Below are positions 52,204-60,268 of a DNA stretch of 64,000 nucleotides, piece after piece; position 1 is the first letter of the stretch, and every line of letters starts with the position of its first letter. The notes under the pieces were generated by a model. The model did no database searches and was not told the origin of the DNA. It worked only from the letters and a program-made list of their open reading frames with translations. The position numbers and the translations under genes are program-made. The stretch spans positions 248,001 to 312,000 of the forward strand of contig JADKAO010000006.1 of assembly GCA_016715285.1 (NCBI GenBank), given 5' to 3'. The DNA comes from Actinomycetales bacterium (GTDB taxonomy: Bacteria; Actinomycetota; Actinomycetes; Actinomycetales; Dermatophilaceae).

Positions 52204-52827
52204 ATGAGCGCGGCAGGAGTGGTGCTGCTCGCCTTCGCTGGCCTCGGCACCGGACTCTCGCTCATCATCGCGATCGGCGCGCAGAACGCCTACGTCTTGC
52301 GCCAAGGGCTGCGCCGCGAACACGTGGGTGTCGTCGTCGCGATCTGCGCGCTGTCTGACGCGATTCTCATCCTTGCCGGGGTGAGTGGCATTGGCGTGAT
52401 CGTCGAGCGGGCGCCCTGGCTGATCACCGTCATCCGGTGGGGCGGAGCGGCATTCCTCATCGCGTACGGCCTCATGGCAGCACGTCGAGCAATGCGCGCC
52501 GACCGGCTCGCCACAGACACCAGCGGCATCGTGACCCCGATTGGACGCGTCGTCGCCACCACGCTCGCCCTCACGTGGCTCAACCCGCACGTGTACCTCG
52601 ACACCGTGCTCCTGCTCGGCTCGATCGCCAACTCGCACGGCGACCCGCAGCGGTGGATCTTTGCAGGTGGGGCCGCGGCGGGCAGCCTCGGGTGGTTCGC
52701 CGCCTTGGGTTATGGCGCGCGGCTGCTCTCGGGAGTGTTCGCCCGCCCGCGCGCGTGGATGGTGCTCGACATCGCCATTGCGGTCATCATGATCACGTTG
52801 GGCGTCAACCTCATCATCACGCGCTGA
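52204..52827 (+). CDS. LysE/ArgO-family amino-acid exporter
   Basis: A 207-residue membrane protein with six hydrophobic segments. GLSLIIAIGAQNAYVLRQGLRREHVG is the LysE-family N-terminal signature. Relatives export lysine or arginine. It lies between hutF and hutI on the same strand, so export of histidine, or a basic amino acid released during its use, is possible (inference). ATG 52204 follows a GAGGAGA ribosome-binding site. Confidence 0.9.
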   Translation: MSAAGVVLLAFAGLGTGLSLIIAIGAQNAYVLRQGLRREHVGVVVAICALSDAILILAGVSGIGVIVERAPWLITVIRWGGAAFLIAYGLMAARRAMRADRLATDTSGIVTPIGRVVATTLALTWLNPHVYLDTVLLLGSIANSHGDPQRWIFAGGAAAGSLGWFAALGYGARLLSGVFARPRAWMVLDIAIAVIMITLGVNLIITR

Positions 52828-52856
52828 CCGCTGCACACGACCCGGAAGGGTGGGAC

Positions 52857-54131
52857 ATGACCTCGAGAGGCAGCACGCTGGTCACCGGCATCAGCGAACT
52901 CACCACCGCTGACCCCCGATGGGCGATCGACGCCGCGCCGGACGGCTCAAGCCCTCGCGCCGGGGCTGCAGACGCAAGCCCCGACGTCCACCGCCTCGGC
53001 CTCCTGCACGACGCTGCGATCGTCATCGCCAACGGCGTCATCGCGTGGGTGGGCCGCGCCGCCGCCGCACCTCCCGCGGACCGGCGCTTCGACCTCGGGG
53101 GCCGCGCTGTCATCCCCGGTTTTGTCGACTCTCACACCCACCTCGGGTATGCCGGCGACCGCGCTGACGAGTTCGCCGCGCGGATGGCGGGCACCCCCTA
53201 TGACGGCGGTGGGATCGCTCGCACAGTCGCGGCCACGCGGGGCGCCAGCGATGACGAGTTGCGCGACCTCCTCGCCGCTCGCATGACGGAGTTGCGCACT
53301 CAAGGGACGACGACGGTCGAAATCAAGAGTGGTTATGGCCTGTCGATTGACGACGAAGTGCGCCTGGTCCGCCTCGCCCGCGAGGTCACGCCACACGTCA
53401 CGTTCCTGGGCGCACACGTCGTGCCACCCGAGTTCGCGACGGAGCGAACGGCATACGTCGAGCTGGTCTCTGGCCCGATGCTCGCGGCGGTGATGGCGCT
53501 GCCGGAAGCCAGCCGCCCGGCATACGTTGACGTCTTTTGCGAGCCGCACTCGCCGCACGCCTTCACAGCCGACGAGTCGCGAACCATCCTGACCGCGGGC
53601 CGAGACGCCGGTCTCATGCTCCGGGTCCATGGCAACCAACTCGGCCACGGACCCGGGGTGCAACTCGCCTGCGAACTCGGGGCCGCGAGCGTCGACCACT
53701 GCACCTACCTCACCGACGACGACATCGACGCCCTCGCTGGCTCGGCAGACACATCCGGCACGGGTCGCCCCACCGTCGCCACCCTGCTGCCTGGCGTCGA
53801 GTTCTCCACCCGGTCGCCCTACCCCGATGCGCGGCGGCTCCTCGACGGAGGGGTCGCGGTCGCGCTCGCGAGCGACTGCAACCCCGGCACCTGCGCGTCC
53901 TCCTCGATGCCGCTCATGATCGCGCTCGCCGTGCGGGAAATGCGGATGACACCCGCCGAGGCGCTGTATGCCGCGACCGTCACCGCGGGTGCCTCCCTGG
54001 GCCTCGACGTCCGCGTCGCAGTGGGCGCACCTGCCGAGCTTGCGGTGCTTGAGGCGCCGAGCTACCTGCACCTCGCCTACCGTCCCGGGGTACCGATCGC
54101 GCGCGCTTTGGACGTGGATCGGGCTCACTGA
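52857..54131 (+). CDS. hutI: Imidazolonepropionase
   Basis: A 424-residue amidohydrolase that opens the imidazolone ring to formimidoylglutamate. VIPGFVDSHTHLGYAGDRADEFAARMAGTPYDGGGIARTV (metal HxH and substrate-binding residues), TVEIKSGYGL, HVVPPEF and LRVHGNQLGHGPG, then ASDCNPGTCASSSMP, are conserved HutI motifs. ATG 52857 follows the lysE-like gene by about 30 bases. It is the last gene of the cluster. Confidence 0.95.
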   Translation: MTSRGSTLVTGISELTTADPRWAIDAAPDGSSPRAGAADASPDVHRLGLLHDAAIVIANGVIAWVGRAAAAPPADRRFDLGGRAVIPGFVDSHTHLGYAGDRADEFAARMAGTPYDGGGIARTVAATRGASDDELRDLLAARMTELRTQGTTTVEIKSGYGLSIDDEVRLVRLAREVTPHVTFLGAHVVPPEFATERTAYVELVSGPMLAAVMALPEASRPAYVDVFCEPHSPHAFTADESRTILTAGRDAGLMLRVHGNQLGHGPGVQLACELGAASVDHCTYLTDDDIDALAGSADTSGTGRPTVATLLPGVEFSTRSPYPDARRLLDGGVAVALASDCNPGTCASSSMPLMIALAVREMRMTPAEALYAATVTAGASLGLDVRVAVGAPAELAVLEAPSYLHLAYRPGVPIARALDVDRAH

Positions 54132-54253
54132 GCAGCCCGCCAACACCGGCCGCGAGAACGGCCCCGACAATGGCCGAATTGAGGGTCGCAACGACTGGCT
54201 GGCGAACCCTGGGCAGTCGCTCAAATACGCCTGACCTGCCAAGATGTCCTGTC

Positions 54254-55114
54254 ATGACCACCGCTGTTGCCATCAAGGCTCCCCCTATCCAGCTGCGTCC
54301 CCATGCGTCGGCTCAACGTGTCGTGATGACTGTCGCCACCTCCTGCCTTGGCCACGCAGATGCCAACCAGCCCAATGTCGCGGTCGGGACACCCGAGGCG
54401 CTCCACCAGTTCCGCGTGGCCTATCGGCGGCTGCGGTCGCTGTTTTCGCTCGCGCGCGAGATCTCACGGACCGACCCGCAAGGGATGAAGCTCAAGGCTG
54501 AGCTGCGTGACGTGACCTCGAATTTCGGTTTCGCCCGTGACCTTGACGTCTTCTTGGAGACCAATCCCGGACTCTCCGAGGCCGATGTCGCCAAGGTCGA
54601 GGAGGCCCGGGTGGCGGCATACGCCGTCGTCGCCGAGACCCTCGCCTCGGCGCGCTGGGAGCGACTGCACACCGACCTTGACCGCTGGCTCGACAAGGGC
54701 AAATGGCGCAAGGCCCTCGATGACGACCCGTGGACCGGGCGCTCCCTCGCGCGCCGATCCCTGCACCGGCGCCGGGCGCGCATCCTCGCCATGGGCAGCG
54801 ATCTGGCCGGCCTCACCGAACACGACCGTCACGAAGTGCGTAAAGAAGCCAAGAAGCTGCGCTACGGCTGTCAGTTCTTCGCGGCGATGTGGCCCGGACA
54901 CGAGCAGGAGATCGGCGCCCTCGAGAGCAAGCTCGGCAAGCTCCAGGACACCCTCGGGGCGCTCAACGACCACGCGACCTGGGAGCACGTGGCCTCGGCA
55001 ACGGGGATCGACGCCACCGAGCCAGAGCACCTCGACCTGGACACCCAGCTCAAGGTCGCGCAGAAGCTCGTCAATGAGATCGCGGCCATGTCGCCCTTCT
55101 GGCGAGCCGAATGA
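54254..55114 (+). CDS. CHAD-domain protein
   Basis: A 286-residue helical protein. VGTPEALHQFRVAYRRLRSLFSLAREI and LTEHDRHEVRKEAKKLRYGCQFFAAMWP carry the conserved His and basic residues of the CHAD domain, which binds polyphosphate. No CYTH domain is fused. ATG 54254 gives the domain start. It likely has a role in polyphosphate binding or storage granules (family knowledge). Confidence 0.85.
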   Translation: MTTAVAIKAPPIQLRPHASAQRVVMTVATSCLGHADANQPNVAVGTPEALHQFRVAYRRLRSLFSLAREISRTDPQGMKLKAELRDVTSNFGFARDLDVFLETNPGLSEADVAKVEEARVAAYAVVAETLASARWERLHTDLDRWLDKGKWRKALDDDPWTGRSLARRSLHRRRARILAMGSDLAGLTEHDRHEVRKEAKKLRYGCQFFAAMWPGHEQEIGALESKLGKLQDTLGALNDHATWEHVASATGIDATEPEHLDLDTQLKVAQKLVNEIAAMSPFWRAE

Positions 55115-55136
55115 CTGAGGCGAGCAACTCAAGGGG

Positions 55137-55598
55137 TCAGTCGGAGTAAGCGAAGGTCGGCAACCCTCCGGCGCATGAGATCTTCACTTCGACCTTGGCC
55201 TCTCCCTTGATGAACTCGACTTCGAGCTCGCCGTCGTCGCGCTTGTGGTAAAACTGCCACCCGTCCGCGGGAGTGATGGATTGCAGCATCGGTCCATCGG
55301 CCCCACAGGCAGCCCCGACAGCGCCCGCGCGCGTAGCGAAGGTCCGCTGAAGCGAGGCAGCGTCGTTAGAGGGCGTCGCAGCTGGCGTTGGTCCGGCGGG
55401 GGAAGAAGCCGAGGCGGGGGCTGGAGCCGTCGGGGAGGCGTGAGAGGCCACCGAGACGAGCTGCGGTCCGCCGATCATGGCGACGTCGCGAGCGACCTGC
55501 ATGATGGTCATCCACGTCAGCATGCACGTCAAACCCACGACGATGACCCACAGCGCAGCCCATCGGGTCGGCGTCGAAAGGGAGACGCGGCGCGGCAT
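55137..55598 (-). CDS. Membrane-anchored protein, 153 residues
   Basis: One N-terminal transmembrane segment (RWAALWVIVVGLTCMLTWMTIMQV) and an Ala/Pro/Ser-rich linker precede a small C-terminal domain with two Cys (GAACGADGPMLQS; KISCAGGLPTF). It is not recognised. The ATG at 55598 lies inside a copy of GGTATGCCG. It is divergent from the response regulator gene, which may control it. Confidence 0.65.
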   Translation of the reverse strand: MPRRVSLSTPTRWAALWVIVVGLTCMLTWMTIMQVARDVAMIGGPQLVSVASHASPTAPAPASASSPAGPTPAATPSNDAASLQRTFATRAGAVGAACGADGPMLQSITPADGWQFYHKRDDGELEVEFIKGEAKVEVKISCAGGLPTFAYSD

Positions 55599-55641
55599 AC
55601 CTCGAAGTGTCCCACGCGCAGCGGAGGCGTACCGTATCCCC

Positions 55642-56337
55642 ATGGTTGCCGTGCTCATCGTCGAGGACGACGCTGCTATTCGCACTGCACTCATCCGAAG
55701 TTTGGGCGCGTCGGGTCACGCGGTCTCCAGCGCAGCGACTGGGATGGCTGGGTTGCAGTTGGCGACCGACGGACACGCTGACGTGGTGGTCCTCGATCTG
55801 GGGTTGCCGGATATCGACGGGTTACGGGTGCTCACGATGCTGCGCGCCGTGAGCGACGTGCCCGTCGTCGTCGCCACCGCCCAAGATGACGAGCGCGTCA
55901 TCGTCAAGGCGCTCGATGCTGGTGCTGATGACTATGTCGTGAAGCCGTTCGGCGGCGAGCAGCTTGAGGCGAGAATCCGAGCCGTGCTGAGGCGGGCCGG
56001 CACCCCGGAGACATCGGCCTCAGCAATTGTGGTCGGTGACCTCGTCATCAGCCCGACAACTCGGGAAGTGACCCTCCAAGGCGAGAGAATCGAGCTCTCG
56101 CGCAAGGAGTTTGATCTTCTTCACCTTCTTGCATCTCGCCCGGGTGAGGTCGTGACGAAGCGAGAAATCCTCACTGAAGTGTGGCGTCAGGCTTACGGCG
56201 GGGGTGACCGCACCGTTGACGTGCACCTCTCGTGGCTGCGGCGCAAACTCGGCGAGACCGCCGCTGAGCCGGTCTATCTCCACAGCGTTCGAGGTGTCGG
56301 AGTGCGGTTACGAGCTCCAGAAGCAGGTCCGGCCTAG
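55642..56337 (+). CDS. OmpR/PhoB-family response regulator
   Basis: A 231-residue protein. The receiver domain has VEDD (residues 8-10), the phospho-acceptor Asp52 in VVVLDLGLPDIDG, and the conserved Lys in DDYVVKPFGG. The C-terminal winged helix includes ELSRKEFDLLHLLASRPGEVVTKREIL and RTVDVHLSWLRRKLGE. It is coupled to the kinase gene: its TAG stop shares a base with the next GTG. Confidence 0.95.
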   Translation: MVAVLIVEDDAAIRTALIRSLGASGHAVSSAATGMAGLQLATDGHADVVVLDLGLPDIDGLRVLTMLRAVSDVPVVVATAQDDERVIVKALDAGADDYVVKPFGGEQLEARIRAVLRRAGTPETSASAIVVGDLVISPTTREVTLQGERIELSRKEFDLLHLLASRPGEVVTKREILTEVWRQAYGGGDRTVDVHLSWLRRKLGETAAEPVYLHSVRGVGVRLRAPEAGPA

Positions 56338-57647
56338 TGCTGCGGCACCGTATCACCCGATTGGTGGTGGCGATGACGGCTGCGGTGGTGGTGGCCTTTG
56401 TGCTCCCTTTGGGTGCGCTAGTGAAGGTCATGGCCGAAGATCAGGCCGTTGCCGGCGCGAAGGACCGAGCCAACAACATCGCCAGGGTGGTCGCTGGAGT
56501 TGGGGACGAGAGACGACTGCGCGGAGTACTCGAACCCCTTCTTCTCCAGCCGTCGATCCACACCTGCGTGTCGCTATCCAGCGGGCAAGTGGTGGGCGAG
56601 ACCGAGGACTCCGACGACGCGGAGCGGGTCGTTCCCCTCATCAACCAAGCCCGGTCCGAGTCCCGATCGATGACCGAGCGCCATGACGACGGCGCCGATG
56701 TGATGGTGCCGGTCCTGCTGCCCACCGGCACGGTCGTCGTCCATTCGGCCGTGCATTTCGCTGCCGTCCGCGACGGGGTCATGCAAGCGTGGCTCTTCCT
56801 GGCTGGGCTCACGATCGTGCTCATCGGGTTGAGCGTCGTCGTCGCCCGCGCCATCGCCGTGCGGATCGCGACCCCTGTCACCAACATGGCCGGCGTCGCG
56901 CATCAACTCCGCGAAGGTGATCTGGACGCCCGCGCCGACACCTCAGGACCGCATGAGATCGCTGGTCTCGGAGTGGCGCTCAACCGGCTCGCCGAGCGCA
57001 TCTCAGAGTTGCTCGCGAGCGAAAGGGAGGCAGCGGCTGACCTGTCCCATCGGCTGCGTACTCCGGTGACGGCGTTGCGCTTGGACACCGATCTCATTAC
57101 CGACGAGGTTGTGCAGACCCGATTGCGCAATCATGTGGACGAGATCCACCGGGCTATCGATGCGGTCGTGGCGGAGGCCCGCCGGACGTCCCGCGATGCG
57201 ATGGGCAGCCACTGCGACGTCATGGCGGTCGTGGCTGAGCGAGGTGCTTTCTGGCAGCCGCTGGCCGAGGATCAGGGGCGCACTCTGACCGTCGCCCTCG
57301 GCGCAGATCAGGACCGTGCTCACGTTCCGCTGTCGCGGCATGACCTCACGGACATCGTGGACAACCTCGTCGACAATGTCTTTGCGCATACCCCTGAAGG
57401 CGCGCCGATGCGGATCTCAGCTCGTCGTTCAGACCGCGTGGTGACCCTCACGGTGGAAGACGGAGGCCCCGGGCTCGGCGTCAATCCCCGAATCGTGCGC
57501 GGACGGAGCGGGAGCGGAAGCACCGGACTCGGTCTCGACATCGTGTCCCGGGTGACGGAAGCAGCGCATGGCACGTTGACTCTCGGGCGATCAACCCTCG
57601 GTGGTCTCGCGGTGACAGTCACGCTTCCGCTGCTCGACCTGACGTAG
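56337..57647 (+). CDS. Sensor histidine kinase
   Basis: A 436-residue kinase with two transmembrane helices (about residues 9-31 and 150-172) bounding an outside sensor loop. A HAMP domain follows (ARAIAVRIATPVTNMAGVAHQLREGDLDARADTSGPHEIAGLGVALNRLAERI), then the dimerisation helix with His238 in ADLSHRLRTPVTALRLD. The ATPase domain has DNLVDNVFAHTPEG (N box) and EDGGPGLG, GSGSTGLGLDIVSRV (G boxes). It is partner of the adjacent response regulator. Targets are unknown, possibly the electron-transfer genes downstream. Confidence 0.94.
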   Translation: MLRHRITRLVVAMTAAVVVAFVLPLGALVKVMAEDQAVAGAKDRANNIARVVAGVGDERRLRGVLEPLLLQPSIHTCVSLSSGQVVGETEDSDDAERVVPLINQARSESRSMTERHDDGADVMVPVLLPTGTVVVHSAVHFAAVRDGVMQAWLFLAGLTIVLIGLSVVVARAIAVRIATPVTNMAGVAHQLREGDLDARADTSGPHEIAGLGVALNRLAERISELLASEREAAADLSHRLRTPVTALRLDTDLITDEVVQTRLRNHVDEIHRAIDAVVAEARRTSRDAMGSHCDVMAVVAERGAFWQPLAEDQGRTLTVALGADQDRAHVPLSRHDLTDIVDNLVDNVFAHTPEGAPMRISARRSDRVVTLTVEDGGPGLGVNPRIVRGRSGSGSTGLGLDIVSRVTEAAHGTLTLGRSTLGGLAVTVTLPLLDLT

Positions 57648-57693
57648 TCCGGCCTCTGCGTCAGTGGTCAGGCCTGCAGGGTCGACCCGGGCC

Positions 57694-58050
57694 TCAGTCG
57701 TCATCTGATTCATGGTCGTCTTCGGTATGCCGTGTGGTCACCGCCGGTGCGACAGGCACCGCGGGGTCGGCGTGCGCCGACGAGGCAACAGCGCGCGCCG
57801 ACGAGGTAGTCGGCGGCACGGCCACCGCAGCCGCGGGGACAACGCGCGTGAGGTGAGTCACACACACGCCGGCGTCGAGGACTGCGGGCGGAGCGCAGTC
57901 GCGGTAGATGGTCACGGCCGGGGTAGATAAGGACGTGGTCATCGTGGTGGGAATCGTCATCGGGCCAGCGAGGACGCCGTAGAGGTATGCCGCTCCAGCG
58001 ACGCCAGCCACGGCGCCGATGCTCGTAGCCTTGAAACGAGTCGAGATCAT
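57694..58050 (-). CDS. Small membrane-anchored protein, 118 residues
   Basis: One N-terminal hydrophobic segment (IGAVAGVAGAAYLYGVLAG) precedes a low-complexity outside part rich in Ala, Val, Thr and Pro, with two Cys (IYRDCAPPAVLDAGVCV). It is not recognised. It is divergent from the gene at 58169. Confidence 0.55.
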   Translation of the reverse strand: MISTRFKATSIGAVAGVAGAAYLYGVLAGPMTIPTTMTTSLSTPAVTIYRDCAPPAVLDAGVCVTHLTRVVPAAAVAVPPTTSSARAVASSAHADPAVPVAPAVTTRHTEDDHESDDD

Positions 58051-58168
58051 GGAGCCATTCTTGAGGGGGGGTGATCAACCCGACGTGAGGGCGAACTCAA
58101 GGAACCGTCCCACTTCCTTAAGGTCCGGCTGAGCTTGCCTTGGGAAACGCTCAGTGACACTTCAGGGC

Positions 58169-58588
58169 ATGGGAACGTACTCAGCGCGCGATCGTGATCG
58201 CGCCTCCACGCTCTTGTCGGTCGTCACGGGGGTCGTCACAGCTTCGACCATCGCCGGAGTGGGTGCTGCGACCGCCATCGTCGCCCGCACGAGCGAAGAA
58301 GCGAAATCTGCCAAGATCAGCGCCACGGCTGCAGCCCAAGCGCAAGCAGCGGCCCAAGGTGTCGAATACCGCGACTACCCCACACGCACCGTCGTCACCG
58401 ACTTAGTCATCCAGGAGGCCGCCAACCCGGCCACGGCAAGTGCGGTGACCCCGGCTCCAGCAGCTGCCGCAGCCGCTCCGGCGGCGCCGCCGGCTGCCGG
58501 AGTAAAGGCCGCCGCCCCTGCACCGGCCGCGAAGGCCCCAGCAGCAGCCCGACCCGCTCCCGCACCGGTGCCAGCCACGGGGTCCTAA
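58169..58588 (+). CDS. Small exported or membrane protein at the head of the ApbE cluster
   Basis: A 139-residue protein with one hydrophobic segment (STLLSVVTGVVTASTIAGVGAATAIVA), a short polar stretch (EYRDYPTRTVVTDLVIQE) and an Ala/Pro-rich tail of about 60 residues. It has no flavinylation motif. ATG 58169 is chosen; the gene ends five bases before the ApbE-like gene. In comparable clusters an FMN-binding-domain protein occupies this slot. Confidence 0.6.
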   Translation: MGTYSARDRDRASTLLSVVTGVVTASTIAGVGAATAIVARTSEEAKSAKISATAAAQAQAAAQGVEYRDYPTRTVVTDLVIQEAANPATASAVTPAPAAAAAAPAAPPAAGVKAAAPAPAAKAPAAARPAPAPVPATGS

Positions 58589-58592
58589 CCTG

Positions 58593-59723
58593 ATGACGAC
58601 GGCAAGCATTGCGCTCGACCACCGCGGCGTCAGTCCAGATGCCCATCCCGGTTCCAAGTCCGCCACCCTCGGCGCCGACTCCATCGCCCACCGGACCCCT
58701 GCCGACTCCGGCCAGGACGCCAGGAGACGCACCGGCGACGACCGCACCGTAGCCACGGCGGCGTCTTCTTTCCGCGCTCTCGGGACCTATGTCGAGCTCC
58801 GAGTTGCCGAGGTCGCCGACTCCATCGACCCCACCGCCACCGCTCGCGTGGAGCACCTGGCTCGCGAGATCCTCGCGGAGGTCGACGCGACGTGCAGCAG
58901 GTTCCGCGTCGACTCCGATCTCACGCGAGCCAACCGCGCGGCGGGCACCTGGGTCGAGGTCTCGCCCATTCTGGTCGGCATGGTCCAGGCCGCCCTATGG
59001 GCTGCGGGTGAGACAGACGGTCTCGTCGACCCCTGCCTCGGCGAGTTGCTCGTCGCCGCGGGTTACGACCGCACATTCGCTGAACTTCAGTCGACAACGG
59101 AGCCCACGCAGCTCCCGGCCCAGCGTGATCGAAGCGCGTGGCGTGACCTGCACGTTGCGCCGGGACGGATCCGGGTCCCGCATGGGAGCGCCCTCGACCT
59201 CGGGGCCGTGGGCAAGGGGTATGCCGCGGATCTCGTCGCGCTCTCGATCATCGAGCGGTATGCCGTGCCAGCCGTGATCTCGGTCGGCGGTGACGTGCGC
59301 GTGGCCGAGGTGCCCGGCATACCCATGTCGTGGCCAGTGCGGATCGCTCCGGATCTGGCCGCACTTGGTGACGACGCAGTGGCTGCTGATATCGACCTCA
59401 CCACTGGCGCGATCGCGACCTCGTCGATTACCGCGCGCCGATGGGTCCGCGGGGGCACGCAGTGGCACCACGTCATCGACCCGCGCACTGCCCGCCCGAC
59501 GGGAGGCCGTTGGCGGTCGGTGACCGCGCTCGCGCCCTCGTGCGCCGCGGCGAATACGTATGCGACCGCGGGGCTCGTCCTCGGTGAACAAGCCGTCCCG
59601 TGGTTTGCCGCGCAAGGCATCCCCGCCCGACTTGTCGGCGCTGATGGCGGCATTGTCACGTCGCCGGCGTGGGAGTTCGGAGTTGGAGAGCGAGACACCG
59701 TCATGGGAGGACGGGCGTGCTAG
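58593..59723 (+). CDS. apbE: FAD:protein FMN transferase (ApbE)
   Basis: A 376-residue protein with an unusually long polar N-terminus of about 60 residues before the ApbE domain starts at FRALGTYVELRVAEV. The domain has FRVDSDLTRANRAAGTWVEVS, GLVDPCLGELLVAAGYDRTF, ALDLGAVGKGYAADLVALSII and the Mg2+/flavin-binding region HHVIDPRTARPTGGRWRSVTALAPSCAAANTYATAGLVLG. ApbE covalently attaches FMN to Thr of target proteins. It overlaps the next gene, a ferric-reductase-like membrane protein. Confidence 0.93.
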   Translation: MTTASIALDHRGVSPDAHPGSKSATLGADSIAHRTPADSGQDARRRTGDDRTVATAASSFRALGTYVELRVAEVADSIDPTATARVEHLAREILAEVDATCSRFRVDSDLTRANRAAGTWVEVSPILVGMVQAALWAAGETDGLVDPCLGELLVAAGYDRTFAELQSTTEPTQLPAQRDRSAWRDLHVAPGRIRVPHGSALDLGAVGKGYAADLVALSIIERYAVPAVISVGGDVRVAEVPGIPMSWPVRIAPDLAALGDDAVAADIDLTTGAIATSSITARRWVRGGTQWHHVIDPRTARPTGGRWRSVTALAPSCAAANTYATAGLVLGEQAVPWFAAQGIPARLVGADGGIVTSPAWEFGVGERDTVMGGRAC

Positions 59724-60268
59724 CGGGACCGGCGCTGTGGTATTTCAATCGCGGCACGGGGGTCGTGCTGCTGGTCCTCTACACCCTGGTGGTCGTGCTC
59801 GGCTCGGTCGTTACGGCGCGACGGCCGGGGGTGCGCAGGGTGCCCCAATTTGCGATGCAGGGTTTGCATCGGACTCTCGCGGGACTCGCGACCGGGCTGC
59901 TGTTGGTGCACATTGCGACTGCGGTCTTTGACACCTTCGTGGACATCCGGTGGTGGGATGTGGTCGTACCGTTCGGCGGTCTCTATCGGCCGCCGTATCT
60001 CGCCGCCGGCGCGGTGGCGTTTGATCTCATGCTTGCAGTTGGGCTCACGAGCCTCGCAAAACGACGGCTGAGCGATCGGGCCTGGCGTTCAGTGCACCTG
60101 TTGGCTTACCCCAGCTGGGCGGCCTCGGTGCTGCACACCGTCGGCATCGGCACTGACATGTCGACGCCATGGCTGCGCGGGCTGGTGCTCGGGTGTGTGG
60201 GGGCGGTTGCGTTGGGAGTGCTCACTCGAGTTATCCGCGTCCGCGGCGTCGTTCCGGGTCGATCATGA
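59717..60268 (+). CDS. Ferric-reductase-like transmembrane protein
   Basis: A 183-residue membrane protein with about five helices and conserved His (FAMQGLHRTLAGLATGLLLVHIATAVFDTF; WRSVHLLAYPSWAASVLHTVGIGTD), the pattern of haem-binding His pairs in the ferric reductase/cytochrome b561-like domain. It would carry electrons across the membrane. GTG 59717 overlaps the apbE stop, and its own stop overlaps the next ATG. Confidence 0.88.
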   Translation: MLAGPALWYFNRGTGVVLLVLYTLVVVLGSVVTARRPGVRRVPQFAMQGLHRTLAGLATGLLLVHIATAVFDTFVDIRWWDVVVPFGGLYRPPYLAAGAVAFDLMLAVGLTSLAKRRLSDRAWRSVHLLAYPSWAASVLHTVGIGTDMSTPWLRGLVLGCVGAVALGVLTRVIRVRGVVPGRS

